Assembly (NCBI GenBank): GCA_963070105.1
Contig: OY718805.1
Span: forward strand, 7,312,001-7,376,000
DNA: 64,000 nucleotides
Reading direction: 5' to 3'
Source of the DNA: Litomosoides sigmodontis
Lineage: Eukaryota > Nematoda > Chromadorea > Rhabditida > Onchocercidae
The position numbers and the translations under genes are program-made. The notes beneath the pieces are model-generated. The model was not told the DNA's origin. It did not search any database and saw nothing but the letters and a program-made list of their open reading frames with translations. Positions 13,881 through 25,713 of the stretch are shown piece by piece. Within the stretch, counting starts at the first letter, position 1; each line of letters begins with the position of its first letter.

Positions 13881-16800
13881 TTAAACGGTACATGTCCCTT
13901 CCTTGCTATGCCTATAGCCATATAGTGCATAGAGTACTAGTCCTGAAATATACTTTTGACAATAAAACCTTCAAATACCAAATTCCGTAAAGGTAAGAAA
14001 AGTTCCTGCGGCTTTTTTCTTTACGATCATGGAGAATTTCGCGTTAAACGTAGTCACTTCCTGAAGGGGAAGGGACGCGTTAGAATTTCATTTTAATCTC
14101 ATAAAAATTTGTGAACGAGAGAGAGTTAGCGTTACCAACCAAAAACAATCCAAGCGATAAGCGCCACAACTGTGATGTGATCGGCGGTGGTACAAGCTGT
14201 CAATGTGGCTAAAAAGATAGCAAAAAGTGTGAGGTAGGGAAATACAGGTGTTTTATAGCTTCGTTCACGGCTTGCTGGATTAACCGTTTGTCGGGCAGCA
14301 TTCAGTACAACGCATCCGAGAGCAATGCACGCAAATAGCATTAGTGGGATTGCATATGCCTGGGAATTAAATTCAAAATCTAATTATTACTTTAATAGAA
14401 ATGCGTTTATGAATGGAAATCGGAATGGTACTCATTCAACAGCATACCACATACCTTTGAAGAGCTTGCAATCGGTAAGTATCTATCTAACCAGAGAGAA
14501 ATGATTACAAAAAGAAAATTCGCTTTTTCAATTCGTCATCTGAATGAGACTTTTTAATTGATCTTTAGAATTGTCGTCTGATAGTGGTGATTACTCAACT
14601 GCATCTTTTCCACTAAATGATTATTCGAAATTTAAATTAAAGCTTTAAAAGTATTTAGAATGTTTTATTTGACTGATCGTAACATTACCTATCCGCACTT
14701 CTCTTTTTTTTCAAAATAGTCGAGCGATGAAAGAAATGAACGATCTCAAAGACAGTTAAGGAAAATGTAAGTACCGTCGTCAAGTCACGTTCCGTTTTCA
14801 CGAGCAGAAATCCGATAGCTATGGAAATTACGATGAAAAATACTAAAGCTCTCATTGAGCTCTTATAATCAGTCTTGTCAAAATTTTCCGAACTCTTCAT
14901 CGATGCGGGATATTTGTTCCAGTACAGCATCTTCGGGATGTCATATTCAAAAATGTGAAATTTATGCTTTTTGATGTTAGCTGCAACAAACTAACACTTT
15001 TGCGTCTTTTTTGTTTAATTGAAGCCGAAATGAGAATGAGGAGATAAGGCTTTAAAGGTAAAAGTTATCAGAATTTTGAGATATTTGAATTAAAATTAAT
15101 AGTTTCATGCAATTACAGCACGAATAATTTCACTCAAGATTGAAATTAATAGAAATGGTAAATTTTTCAAGAAGACATTAATTACACCTCAAACGATTAG
15201 CCTAAAGGGGTTCAGAAATGAAATTAGTGAATTATAATTTCAAAGTAAATTTTATAAAAAGGATGCCTACCTGTACTAGTGGAGCAAGGTGAACATGACG
15301 ACCTGAGACAGTTATGACTAAAGTTATAGCTGTCAAGTGATGGTAGTGATGGTCGTTTTCCATCTTTGTGAAATTTCATTATCGTTTCTTTCAAATTTTC
15401 CGTTAGCGATTGGGACTGAAGTAAGTTCAGGTTTTTAGAGATACTTAAACATTGATTGGTTTAACATTTTAATTTGATAAAATTTCAGCTTAATTCAATT
15501 CAAATAGCATTGATGATGCAAGCTTACGTATTTTCATGCCCGTAATTTTGTTTTTGAATTAAAAATTCAATGAACGATTGCTCTTTACTTCAACTACAAT
15601 GAAGTGTATTAATAATAATTAATAAAAATAATAATAATAATAACCATAGTAATTAATGAAGAATGGTAATAATTGCAACAACTAATAACAAAATAAGAAA
15701 CTTGAAAATATTTTTTCGGAATAGAACTGTGAAAAAGAAAACATTTACTAAAATTTAATTGTGGGAAAGGCCTAAGCGCAGTTTCATAATTTTAATAAAA
15801 CACGTACAGTTTTGAACGCCCTGTACTGAGAGCTTTTTCTCTCATTTAACTCCTCTCTTTTTCCCTCTTCCACATTTGACAGCAATCCCATTGATGGAAG
15901 CTGAAAGAGTAGCAAAATGAATAAAAATCTTTCAGCTAATATTTTTTTTCGGCATACGTTGATTTCACGCAAAAATTATTGGATCGATTCCACAAGAGAT
16001 GCAACACACTTGTGCGTCCTTACGTATTCCACGTTTTAACGTGCATAAATTCCGTGTTTTTTTTCTGTTTGAATGAACGATGTAATGAATGAAAAACATA
16101 AGCATACCTTTTGAAAGCATCGATCACATCGTACTTCTTGCTGAGCTATGATGATATTTCGTAGAGTTTCATAGGTACTTATCATTTCACTGCTTTCATC
16201 ATCTCCACTCCACCTATACATCAAATTAATTAGCAAATGAAAAAAAAACTGAAAGCAATTATTTGACTTTAATTTTGCATTTTAAATAATTGCATTGAAC
16301 ATGCAAATATTTGAAGAAATGAAAATTACGAGAATCACTTGATAATCACTACAAGGAGCATAATTAGCGTATAATTTAAATTTACTGTGAAATAGTGATG
16401 GATGATGAATCTCTCTGAGTGTGCAAGGATTGACGTTTGCGTTGTTTGTGATGAAAATGGCGGTAAAATGCTGTTTCACAAACCAATCCAACAACATTCG
16501 AGTTGTAACGTTGGTCGTACACCAAACAAGCCTAAATAACATTAATTGTTGTGGTCAATTAATTAACAGTTATTCGCAAATAATTAGTAAAGTGCATTTT
16601 TAACTCTTACAAGTAATATTAGCCTTAATGGAGTGGTGAAGGCAATAATCCCAAGGAGTTTTGCAGTATTAACAGTGACAAGTGAGGATGAGATGAGAGC
16701 GCATAAGAGCACTGCGTAATACGGCGCGCCACGCTTCCTACTGATATGAGCTAATTGGGCAAGCGGAAGGAGATGGTCGGCACAAAGTGAAGCTAAAGTT

Positions 16801-19526
16801 CTTGTTGCTGGAAGGAATACTGCAAGCATTGTTCCTGACAGACCACACACCGATCCAATTGCCATGACGTATCTTTGAATGAAAAAAAAAGTGGAAATTT
16901 ATTCGTTTGCACTCACTTCATCCCTCCTCTTCAATCTTATTTTCACCTTTTTTTTTTCTCGAAAAACTTTGAAAATCTTTTAGGAAAAAAGTCTGAAAAT
17001 TTTAAAAAATATTTTGAAATGTTTATTGTTAAATTTTACGACAAATTACACAAAATATTAGTAGTTAATTTTGCTTAAAGATGAGTGGGTGCTCGAAGAG
17101 TAGAAGAGAAATAGCTTTACTTGGCGGATGGTACACTGAGTTTGTCAAAAATATCTGGAAAAAGCATATCGCTGGGATATGTTGAGATATCAGTAACCAA
17201 TGTGATGACCGTTGTTGTTAAAAACATAATTAGTGTTAAGGTGATAATCATAAATAGCATGAGTGATGGAAGTCGCTTTCGTGGATTCTTCGTTTCATCC
17301 ATTAAAAAGCTGAGCGCTTCAATGCCAACATAAGCGGACAAATAATTCGACGCACCTTTTATCACCTATAACTTTCACTTATAAACTGTGCTATAGCAAA
17401 TGTGTTGTAAAAAAAAAATGCCAAAAAATTATCATTTACTCATTTATGAAGCCTAATTTAAACTCAATTTAATATCAGAGAGATTTCAACAAAACAAAAA
17501 AAAATCTTCTCATATCAAATCATAATATTTCTGTAATTTTTCGTTTTGTTCATAAACTGGCAAATAATGTTGATATCACAAATTCAAAAGTGGTAAGCGC
17601 TCAAAAGTGGTACCACGGCGAAATTCATACGTGTAAAATAGGTTAAAACAAATTTGAACAGAAGAAACTTGCACAACGCACACCGGTAGTGTTATGCTTG
17701 ACAAAGCCAGCCGCTAACCAATTATTTGGATCAGCAAAGTAGAAGCCGACAAATGCGGTGCTATTGGTTGCTAAGGCGCATACTACTACCATTATTATCG
17801 ATACGGTAGCCATTACCTGTCATTTTGACCAAAGTTTAGATAACTGTTTGCTCGCTTTTCTTCATATTTAAAAATTTTTTTCTAATTTCTATTTTTTAAT
17901 ATGTAATTGGAAGAGAACTTAATTACTCGAATGCTACAACACAGTATAATTGCTGCACAAATGATTGCTAATACAGCAAAGAAGTCTATTTTTGTTGCAA
18001 AAATTGTCTCCAAATGATAAGGCATTTCCACTGCAAAATGCTTCTCAAATAAGCCATGAAATAACAAATTCTGAAAATTGTCAATCAACTCAAATTTGAA
18101 TTTAAAATGAATGTATAAAATGCTCCTGTTTGTTTAAAATGTCACGTACCATTTTTTCATTTATTCTCTCACATTTGACAATTTAAATACAGCAAAGAAG
18201 TCTATTTAAGTAATAGCCTATAAGTAATGACCTCTTTTATCAGTTCTTTTTCATCTTCTGACTAGTTCGCTCCTTTTCCTTCACCGTAAGTCAAACATTT
18301 CTGGCTTTTTTTTGCTGTTTTTTTTATTTGATGTACAAGCAAAATTTAAACAATTGATTAATTAATTACCATATGGCTACTCCAATTTTTAGCGACAATA
18401 ACAATAGAAATGATAAAATTGATGAGTGATATCCAACCAACCAGAAATGCTGGTATTTCACCAAAAGTAGCATATGTAAAATTGTACAGTAAGCAACTTT
18501 TCGGCATCGAACACAATAACTCATTCATATGCATCCCTAAAGATGCTTCATTAATATAATGCTAATTATCGGTGAAGGAGTCATCAGGAGAGGTAGTTAA
18601 TGTGACTTAAATTCAATTTAAAGTTACCACTTTAAGACCGCCTTTGTCACACTTTGCCGCAACAAACAGATGACAATAATTTAACCATTTCTTCACAGCA
18701 ACACTACCATTGAGGGAAAGAGTTTGCCTGCTTGCTGATGCAAGGTCAAATTTTTTTCAATTTACTTCACTTCTTGTCTCACTTATATTATTTTTTTTAA
18801 TTAAAAAATTTAACAAACATAAATGAAACCGGATATGATCATAATGATAAATGCAATTAGCAATGAGAGTAGTGCTGATGGTCCGGAAACATTCATTACC
18901 ACATACGGAGTAATAATAAATATACCGAATGGTATCGTTAAGACAGAAGCTGTAATTCATACACTTTTAAATTGCTTGAAAAATTCGAACGTGGAATTTT
19001 ACATTTATTGATATTTTTTACAGTAACAATTGCTACTCACAATCTGCGACAAGTGAGCGCAAAGCTTAATGTTAGCGCTTCTTCCGATATAATTTCAATA
19101 GAATATAGCGCTTCTTGAAAATGGATGGGGTAGATGATGGATGAGCAAGAAGTAAAAATGATAATTGCAAATTGGAAGAGGAATGAAATTAATAAAACAG
19201 AATAATTCGGACAAAAAAAAACAATTTAAAATAGATTTCATTGGTTTTCAAAAATTTTCACAAAAATATTTTTGTTGACAAATTGAGCAATTCCATTAAC
19301 CACTATATACTATATTTAATGAAAAATTTAAGTGGTTTTTTTGAAAAATTTTAGCCCATAAAGTTCTCTCTATTTCATTCAAATTTCATTTTAATTCAAA
19401 AGATAAACATTAACCAATTCCGACTAGGGATGGTGTTTGAAGCTTACGAATCCATTCAGAATGCTCCAAAAATCCACCTCCAACTGTTCGGTACCGATTC
19501 AGTGATGCAATTCGGCGTGAGGTCAT
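13881..19526 (-). CDS. SLC7/CAT-like amino acid transporter
   Basis: Multi-pass APC-superfamily carrier, plausibly moving cationic amino acids across a plasma or internal membrane. Exons in transcript order: 19526-19415, 18949-18819, 18561-18370, 18070-17927, 17816-17682, 17365-17121, 16872-16611, 16531-16386, 16213-16108, 15900-15808, 15415-15271, 14980-14689, 14482-14455, 14359-14140, 13942-13881 (TAA). They total 2313 nt, 770 aa, every junction in phase. CAT-like landmarks include GEIPAFLVGW, YVGIEALSF, ETKNPRKRLP, KYVMAIGS, an ACLVYDQRY helix end, YKTPVFPYL and a C-terminal LYALYGYRHSKE. About 13-14 hydrophobic segments are visible, with a long polar loop (exons 8-11) before the last group. 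The length resembles the SLC7A14-like subgroup. The 28-nt exon 14482-14455 is the least certain part. The TM1 glycine motif is degenerate. Confidence 0.9.
17970..17991. repeat. 22-nt direct repeat, exonic copy (partner 18186-18207)
   Basis: The 22 bases AATACAGCAAAGAAGTCTATTT (split here as AATACAGCAAAG and AAGTCTATTT) in exon 4 of the transporter recur exactly at 18186-18207, inside the adjacent intron. See findings. Confidence 0.85.
18186..18207. repeat. 22-nt direct repeat, intronic copy (partner 17970-17991)
   Basis: Exact intronic copy of transporter exon 4 sequence, lying 116 bases upstream of that exon in transcript direction. No flanking exon sequence is duplicated with it as far as I can see. 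Confidence 0.85.
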
Positions 19527-19631
19527 CGCCCTGTTGCTGAAATGGAACTACTTCATCGGCTACTCCTCACAGTTTATTGCACTGCAAAAAACAGCTGATA
19601 TTACAAAAAGGCAAGAGAGAGAGGAACTTTT

Positions 19632-19672
19632 GATGATATGATATGATGTGATGTGATGTGATGTGATGTGAT
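19632..19672 (+). repeat. (GATGT)n pentanucleotide repeat
   Basis: Six or so tandem copies of a TGATG/TGATA pentanucleotide, about 105 bases upstream of the SLC7 start codon on the opposite strand. Confidence 0.85.
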
Positions 19673-20187
19673 AACAGGTTGATGGCGGCATGATGCCATT
19701 GGTTGAATTAGTCAGTTTTACTTCACATTAATGAAAAAAAATAGCACTCATTGCACACTTATAAGATAAAAATTTTTTAAGATCAAAGCAAACAGTGAAA
19801 CAAATTTTATAAGTTGGATTTTAGCAGGAAGGAAAAGTTACGGTGCAAAAATTCAAATTTCTTAATGTAAGAATTTTATAGGAATTCATTTTTTCCTACT
19901 GAAAAGCAAATGGAAGCGATAATGAACCGTTGAAAACGCATACACTTTTGCTAATAGCCACTGCTTACTTTCGGGAATTATAAAATGCCATAAACGAATT
20001 TCCCTCAATCGTCGTAGCTCTTCTCTCTCTCCCTCATTAGACCTATAAATTTAGTTTTTAGAAAGTAAAATTTTATTCTGAGGAAAAAGGAAGAGAAACA
20101 ACAGTGATGAATGATTTAATTTATGCGTGGAAAGAGTGAACTAAAATTAAATTTGAAGCATTCTTTAAAAAACAAATGAACATGGCA

Positions 20188-20190
<3 letters not shown>

Positions 20191-20224
<34 letters not shown>
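20191..20224 (+). repeat. (GA)17 microsatellite
   Basis: Uninterrupted GA dinucleotide run. Confidence 0.95.
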
Positions 20225-20228
<4 letters not shown>

Positions 20229-20934
20229 CATAAATGAACCTTTTTGTTGTGAGACTATAGATTTTCTTCTAAATTTTACACTTTTAAATAGTGAAATACT
20301 CTTTGTCGACATTTTTTGAACCAAAAAAAGGAGAAACTAAGACAAATCGGAAATATATGGGTTAGAGAAACAATAAGCATTTAACAAGTGTAAGTATATA
20401 TGCAATTTAGCAAATCAGAAATTAACATCTTTGATTCAAAATTTTTAACGTTTTTGCTAAATTTATTTCAATATAAGAGCGACATTCATTTGCTGCCAGC
20501 GCTTCCTAAATACTCTAAATTCGTGGGCATTTTAATGAAAAATCTTGAACGATAATACTCATCGAGACTTGTTGATATTGTATGTTTACTTCAGCGTCAC
20601 ATGAAGTTCGACGATTGAGCGGACAGCCAGTAGCTATTTTGCTAGAAATGAAATTGTCCGCTAATCGTTGGAAATGGACGAACAAAATGGGCTTATTGAA
20701 AATAAAATGAATAAATTTAGTAGCCTGAAATTCTATTGCTTGTTAGCTTCGAATTTTTTAGGAGTTAAATTAGTCAGAGCAACTAAATTTTGTTTTCTTC
20801 TCACTTCAAATACCACTTGAATTTGTTGTAGCAGAAGTTTTCACTAAGCAATACAGCATTACAGCAAGTAAAAGAAGATGTGAATGAGATAAAAGAGATT
20901 GTCTCGAATGGGATTGAACTCTTTGAAGAGAGCC

Positions 20935-20963
20935 CTCGATCTCGATCTCGATCTCGATCTCGG
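20935..20963 (+). repeat. (CTCGAT)n hexanucleotide repeat
   Basis: Four and a half copies of CTCGAT. A minus-strand open frame through it encodes alternating Asp-Arg, a by-product of the repeat. Confidence 0.9.
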
Positions 20964-23900
20964 TCACCGACAATTCCACTTTCTTCTTTTTCCTTTTTCC
21001 TCACAATTCATGCAAATTAAATCGATGGATAATTGCAGTAGAAAGAAAAACGGAATTTTTCTTTGGATGAAACGATGAGAAAGTACCGAAAAAAATGACC
21101 GTCAATGATTGCAATTGATATTCAGATTGACAGTAACAAATTCAAAAAAAAAATCAAATTTGACCAAAAACAATTTTGAGAATATTGTTTTAGAGCGACC
21201 TGACTTTTTTCATAATTTTAAAATTCATTTAGATTGAAGCACATCAGAAAAAGATCTTCGATCATTGAAATGCTAGGACAAACATCTCATTTTGAATATT
21301 TTTCCAAAAAAAAACTATTTGAGCAATTCACAGTTTTGAATGGAATTCGTATCGTTAATAATGTGTACTTTTTAAAATTGACAAAACTGAAAGTCTAAAA
21401 AATAAAAAAAAAATTTAAGGTAGGGAATAGTGCTGCTTCAGTATTTCTGTATTTCCGTGTCACTTATTTGAACTATTTCTTATATCTTCAAAATTTAAAT
21501 CTTATTATCTGTTCGATATGTATGCTAAGTTTTTAATTGGAAAATGCTAGCACAAACTGTGTAATTGAAAATGTTCTGACTAAACTTTAACCTTTTACTC
21601 CTATCTTTGTTTTGCATAGTTTTGCACATTTTGCCTGATTTGCTTTTTTTTCAGTCTTAACTTTCTAGATAGTATTTTTTGAATTTCATTATAGTTAATT
21701 GCTAATTGATTGATTGATTGAGAATAGCTATGAGGAACAGTGTGTATTATTGAATGTCACATCCGTTCTTTATGCATTTATCATCGGAACGTCCACTTTG
21801 AACACATAAAGTAATGATCGATCGCTAAGACATTGCAATTTCAATGACACAGAAAAAAAATTTTGAAATATGTCAACTGAGTCATGCAATTTTTTTCCAT
21901 CAATTTACATTGACACTGATTGATAAAGAATCGATCGATGCTCAGTGTCACTGTGGAAGTAAGCGATCATCCGAAAGCACTGTATTTAATTATCAGTTAT
22001 TGTTAATGATTTAAGTATTAAGGATTTAAGTTAGAATAGGGAGTTAGGATTTCTTTTTTTTCTAGAATTTTGCAGTTAGAATTTTTCTAAGTTGGCATTT
22101 TTTTTTCACTCTCACAAAAATTCATTGAAAAAGAGAGGCAAATGAAATTGTTAATCATAATTTGTTCAGAAATTTTTATAATATTTAAATTTATTTGTCT
22201 TCTTGAAAAAAAAAAGAAAAAAAATTGAAGTCTGAAATTTTTTCATTGATATTTTGAAGAACTGAAGTAAACTTGCAGCATTAAAATTAGCAAGTTGACA
22301 TGTCATTGTTAAATTTTTTATGCCTTAATAGCAGAAAAAACTTCCTCTTGCGGTGACGAAGGAAAGATGTGTAAAATGACCTGTTCAAAAACAAATTAGC
22401 CACTCATGAATTTTAAGAAAAAGGACATGATGATAAATGGTGATGGCGCAAATGTACATCTACCGCACCATGAAATAATATTCAGATTTAAAAATGAGAA
22501 CACTTCCATCCACTCCTCAACAAGATCGATTTGAGAGAAAAATTTCACTGACTTGTTATTTTCATTGTGCTTCAATAAAATTGTCATCAATTTAAGTTCA
22601 GATTCAAGTTCAGATACACATTCGATTAACCGCCTTCTATCCTCCGAATTCCACTTGCATTTTTATTCTCTGTCTTTCTTTTCTTTTGAAATAAAACTCC
22701 GCTTCCTGATTTCGTGAATTTTCACAATATTTCTTTGCAAAAAAAAAATAAAAAAGACTGAATTTGATATGAAATCCTTTTTTGCATGAATAATTCTCCC
22801 AGGACCACTTTTTTTTCTTTTTAAATCATTCAATCAATGAAAACAATAAATAATTGTTGGATTTTTAACTTCCTCTTCCACACTTTTGCCTTCCAATCTC
22901 TTCACTCTTACCAGTAATCTTTGCCGAAATTAAATTGATAAATGACATACCGCCATTTAATGTTTCAATATTGCGAATGTAAAAATAACCAAACTAAAAA
23001 TAAAATCAATGCATTTATAGTTTTTACAAGTAATATTTCATCTACAAAAACTTGATTGGATTAAAATACGAGCTATTTAATAACTTCCAATTCAGCAAAG
23101 GCTGACTCTTTGGATTGCTTATTTCAGTGAAACGAAAAAATACTGAAAGTGTCAAACATAAAAGGATAATATTCAAATTTTGCCAGTGTCAAATCACCTA
23201 TCAGCGCAAGTATCGTCGTTGCTATTCGTTTTCTGAAATTTCCACCATTGATATTAGCATATTCTTTTTTTATCCACTATTCTAATTTTAACGTTTAATT
23301 AAGTCTTAGCTTATGTGAACAATTTAGAAATTATGATTTCTCTTAAAAACAACCTATCATCGACATTTTCATCAGTTTAATGTCCACTCAAACTGACACT
23401 TACAACTGTGATGCAGCGATATTGACTACCACAAACAGTTGAATTCTCTCTCACAACACTGAAGTATTCGTTGAGTGGAGCGAGAGAGAGGAAGAAATAA
23501 GCATACAATGATTTGTCGTGGCGTACAACGACGACATATTTTAATTTAATTTAATTAACATTGCTAAATGATGAGTGGTGCAACCAGTTTTTAAGCGTCA
23601 ATTCATTCACTCAACCAATGAAAAAGAAATGATAGTACATTATCGACGGTGCTGCAGCGCCGCATTTCATGAACAACTCGACCGGATCATTTCTGGTAAG
23701 TACTGGTAATTTGGTAAACATCTGAGGAAGAAGAAATCGACAACAGGAAAAAAATGGATGGAAATTCCTTCTTGTACAAACGACAAGACATGTCAAACAT
23801 GAAAAACGAGACTTTTGCCGAGAATTTAAAGTGAAATTCGTAGAAGAATTTGGTGCTGAAAAATTTGTTTATCAATTAAGCTAAACAACAAAATTAAGCA

Positions 23901-24150
23901 AATAAGCGAGCATTTTAGGCGACTATTGCAATTTTTTGAGAGTAATCATAAATGTATGCTTAAGTGATTTTTGCGGTAATTTTTTTTTTCCTTTTGACGA
24001 GTTGATAAATTGTAATTTTCACTTCCTTTTTTTCCCATACGAAAAACGATTTTCGTAGACAGCGAAGAAGCATATTAGTGAATGAAACTCTTTGCCAAAG
24101 AACACCGAATGGAAGGAAGGGATGATTGATTTAGTCAAATTTTGTCACTG

Positions 24151-24207
24151 CTACCTACCTACCTACCTATCTACCTACCTACCTACCCACCCACCTACCT
24201 ACCTGCC
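24151..24207 (+). repeat. (CTAC)n tetranucleotide microsatellite
   Basis: About 14 copies of CTAC with a few CTAT and CCAC variants, followed by a short GATGAT run at about 24234-24250. Confidence 0.9.
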
Positions 24208-24454
24208 CATCTTCGCTAACGACTCATTTACCGATGATGATGATGATGATATGAAATGTTAACCGGGATGTCCTTTCTGGTTCCACCCAGCAAACAAAAC
24301 AGTACCTTTTACACAAACAGTCACTTTTCCAGTTCATCCAAAGGAAACTAGCAATTTTCTTACATTTTTAATACCTCCTCACTTACATCACAACGACTCC
24401 TTCCTTCCCAATTACTCTACCTATTTCTTTCCACAACTGCTTAGTCACATTTCC

Positions 24455-24945
24455 ACGTATTTCACTTACTTTTATTTGCACACGTTCAATCATACAGCTC
24501 TACGTATTTTACTCGTTTTCATTTACGCGTATTTAATCGCACATTTCAGTATTTCTTCCACTCATTCAATTCTCAATTATTCAGCCACTGATTTCACTTA
24601 TTTCTGTGTAGAATTGTTTAATCCACGTATTTCATTCACTTCTCTTTGCAGACACCCAATCGTACATTTCTTATATTTCACTTATTTTTTACTTAAAGGT
24701 GTTGATTTACATATTTTGAGCCCAGCATTTTACTTATTACTATTTACAGTTGTTGTTTATTCATATATTTCCACATACTTTGTTCATTTCTATTTAGAGA
24801 GTTTCAGTCACGTACTACTTCACTATTTACTTCCACTTACAACCGCTTATTTACAGGCTTTCAATGACGCATTTTATTTCAATTAATACTTACAGGCTTT
24901 TGGCGCTGTACTGCCTCGGTTATTTTACTTAATTCAATTTGCAGG
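24455..24945 (+). repeat. Degenerate ~50-bp pyrimidine-rich tandem repeat, acceptor-like units
   Basis: About nine or ten diverged units, each containing a core like TATTTCACTTATTTCTATTT followed by ACAG, GCAG or TAGA and a variable spacer. Core positions are near 24457, 24503, 24590, 24625, 24676, 24732, 24766, 24815, 24866 and 24918. The last unit ends in TTTGCAG, 12 bases before the start codon of the first SXP gene. The low stop density explains a spurious 136-codon frame at 24476-24886. Confidence 0.6.
24942..24944 (+). promoter_or_regulatory. Probable splice (trans- or cis-) acceptor before SXP gene 1
   Basis: TTCAATTTGCAG immediately precedes the leader GGAAGTTGAAAG and the ATG at 24957. 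With no obvious upstream coding exon, a spliced-leader acceptor is the likeliest reading. Confidence 0.5.
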
Positions 24946-24956
24946 GAAGTTGAAAG

Positions 24957-25006
24957 ATGAAGGCATTCGTAATTGCTAGCTTACTTATTTCATGCGCTAT
25001 TGCCCA

Positions 25007-25037
<31 letters not shown>

Positions 25038-25713
25038 GCAATACCTCCGTTTTTGGTCGGTGCACCACCGAGAGTTGTCGACGAATTTCAACAGCTTCTT
25101 TCAACCGCTGGACAACGAACCGATAGTGAAATGGAGCGAGCAATTGAGGATTGGATTAGCAGACAGAATCAAGGAATTCAAGTTAGTAAATTTAACTTCA
25201 ACTCAAACCGAAGCTTACACATCAAACAGCTGGCTGAATCTAATCCGACAACAAATCTCTCAACTTTGTAGCTAAAAAAAGCTAAGCGACAACATTTACA
25301 GCGATCTTTCCAACAATTCAAACAGCAAGCAATAAGTGCTCTACAACAAGCTGAAGCTGAGCATCAAGTAGCTGTGGCCAAGTTGTCGCCTGAAGCAAGG
25401 AAAGCTGACATGCAACTGAGCGCAATTGCCAAAAGCGCCACACTAACGCCAGTGCAGAAACAGCAACAGATTGATATGATCATCAAAAGTAGGTCTTTTC
25501 TCTTACCCTCTTCTCCTCATGCCTTAATTGTGCCAATTTGCTACGGAGGCGCAATTATCCTTCTCATTTTTTGCTTTCACGAATTTTAGAATTTCTACGT
25601 TTTATCTACACGCATGTTACATTGCTACCTTTGCATTCATTCGCTTAATGCATAATTTTCCAGCGCTTCCGGAAAACGTCAAACAGGAATTGCAACGAGC
25701 AATGAAAGGCTGA
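24957..25713 (+). CDS. SXP/RAL-2 family (DUF148) secreted protein 1, with polyQ
   Basis: Small secreted nematode-specific protein of the SXP/RAL-2 (ANIS5-like, DUF148) family; molecular role uncertain, possibly cation binding. Exons 24957-25181 (ends phase 0), 25272-25488 (ends phase 1), 25664-25713 (TGA) give 163 aa. Signal peptide MKAFVIASLLISCAIA, then an 11-Gln run encoded by eight CAG and three CAA codons, then the family motif PPFLVGAPP. The second exon holds the conserved AKLSPEARKADMQLSAIA block and the third the LPENVKQELQ end. Exon 2 is 30 nt longer than in the two neighbouring paralogues. First of three tandem genes. The start is the first ATG after the acceptor at 24944. Confidence 0.93.

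Larger units (their letters stand above)
19527..24454. other. Gene-free stretch between the SLC7 gene and the SXP array
   Basis: About 4.9 kb with no exon I can support. It should hold the SLC7 promoter (transcribed leftwards). It is AT-rich with several microsatellites listed separately. Short open frames have no domain similarity that I recognise. Confidence 0.55.

Noticed and set aside
16282..16542. 86-codon minus-strand frame overlapping transporter exon 8
   Set aside because: Wrong frame; the exon 16531-16386 in the other frame continues the conserved helix and fits the phases on both sides.
24476..24886. 136-codon frame upstream of SXP gene 1, apparently rich in hydrophobic residues
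   Set aside because: It is a translation of the degenerate ~50-bp tandem repeat, whose units are pyrimidine-rich and stop-poor.
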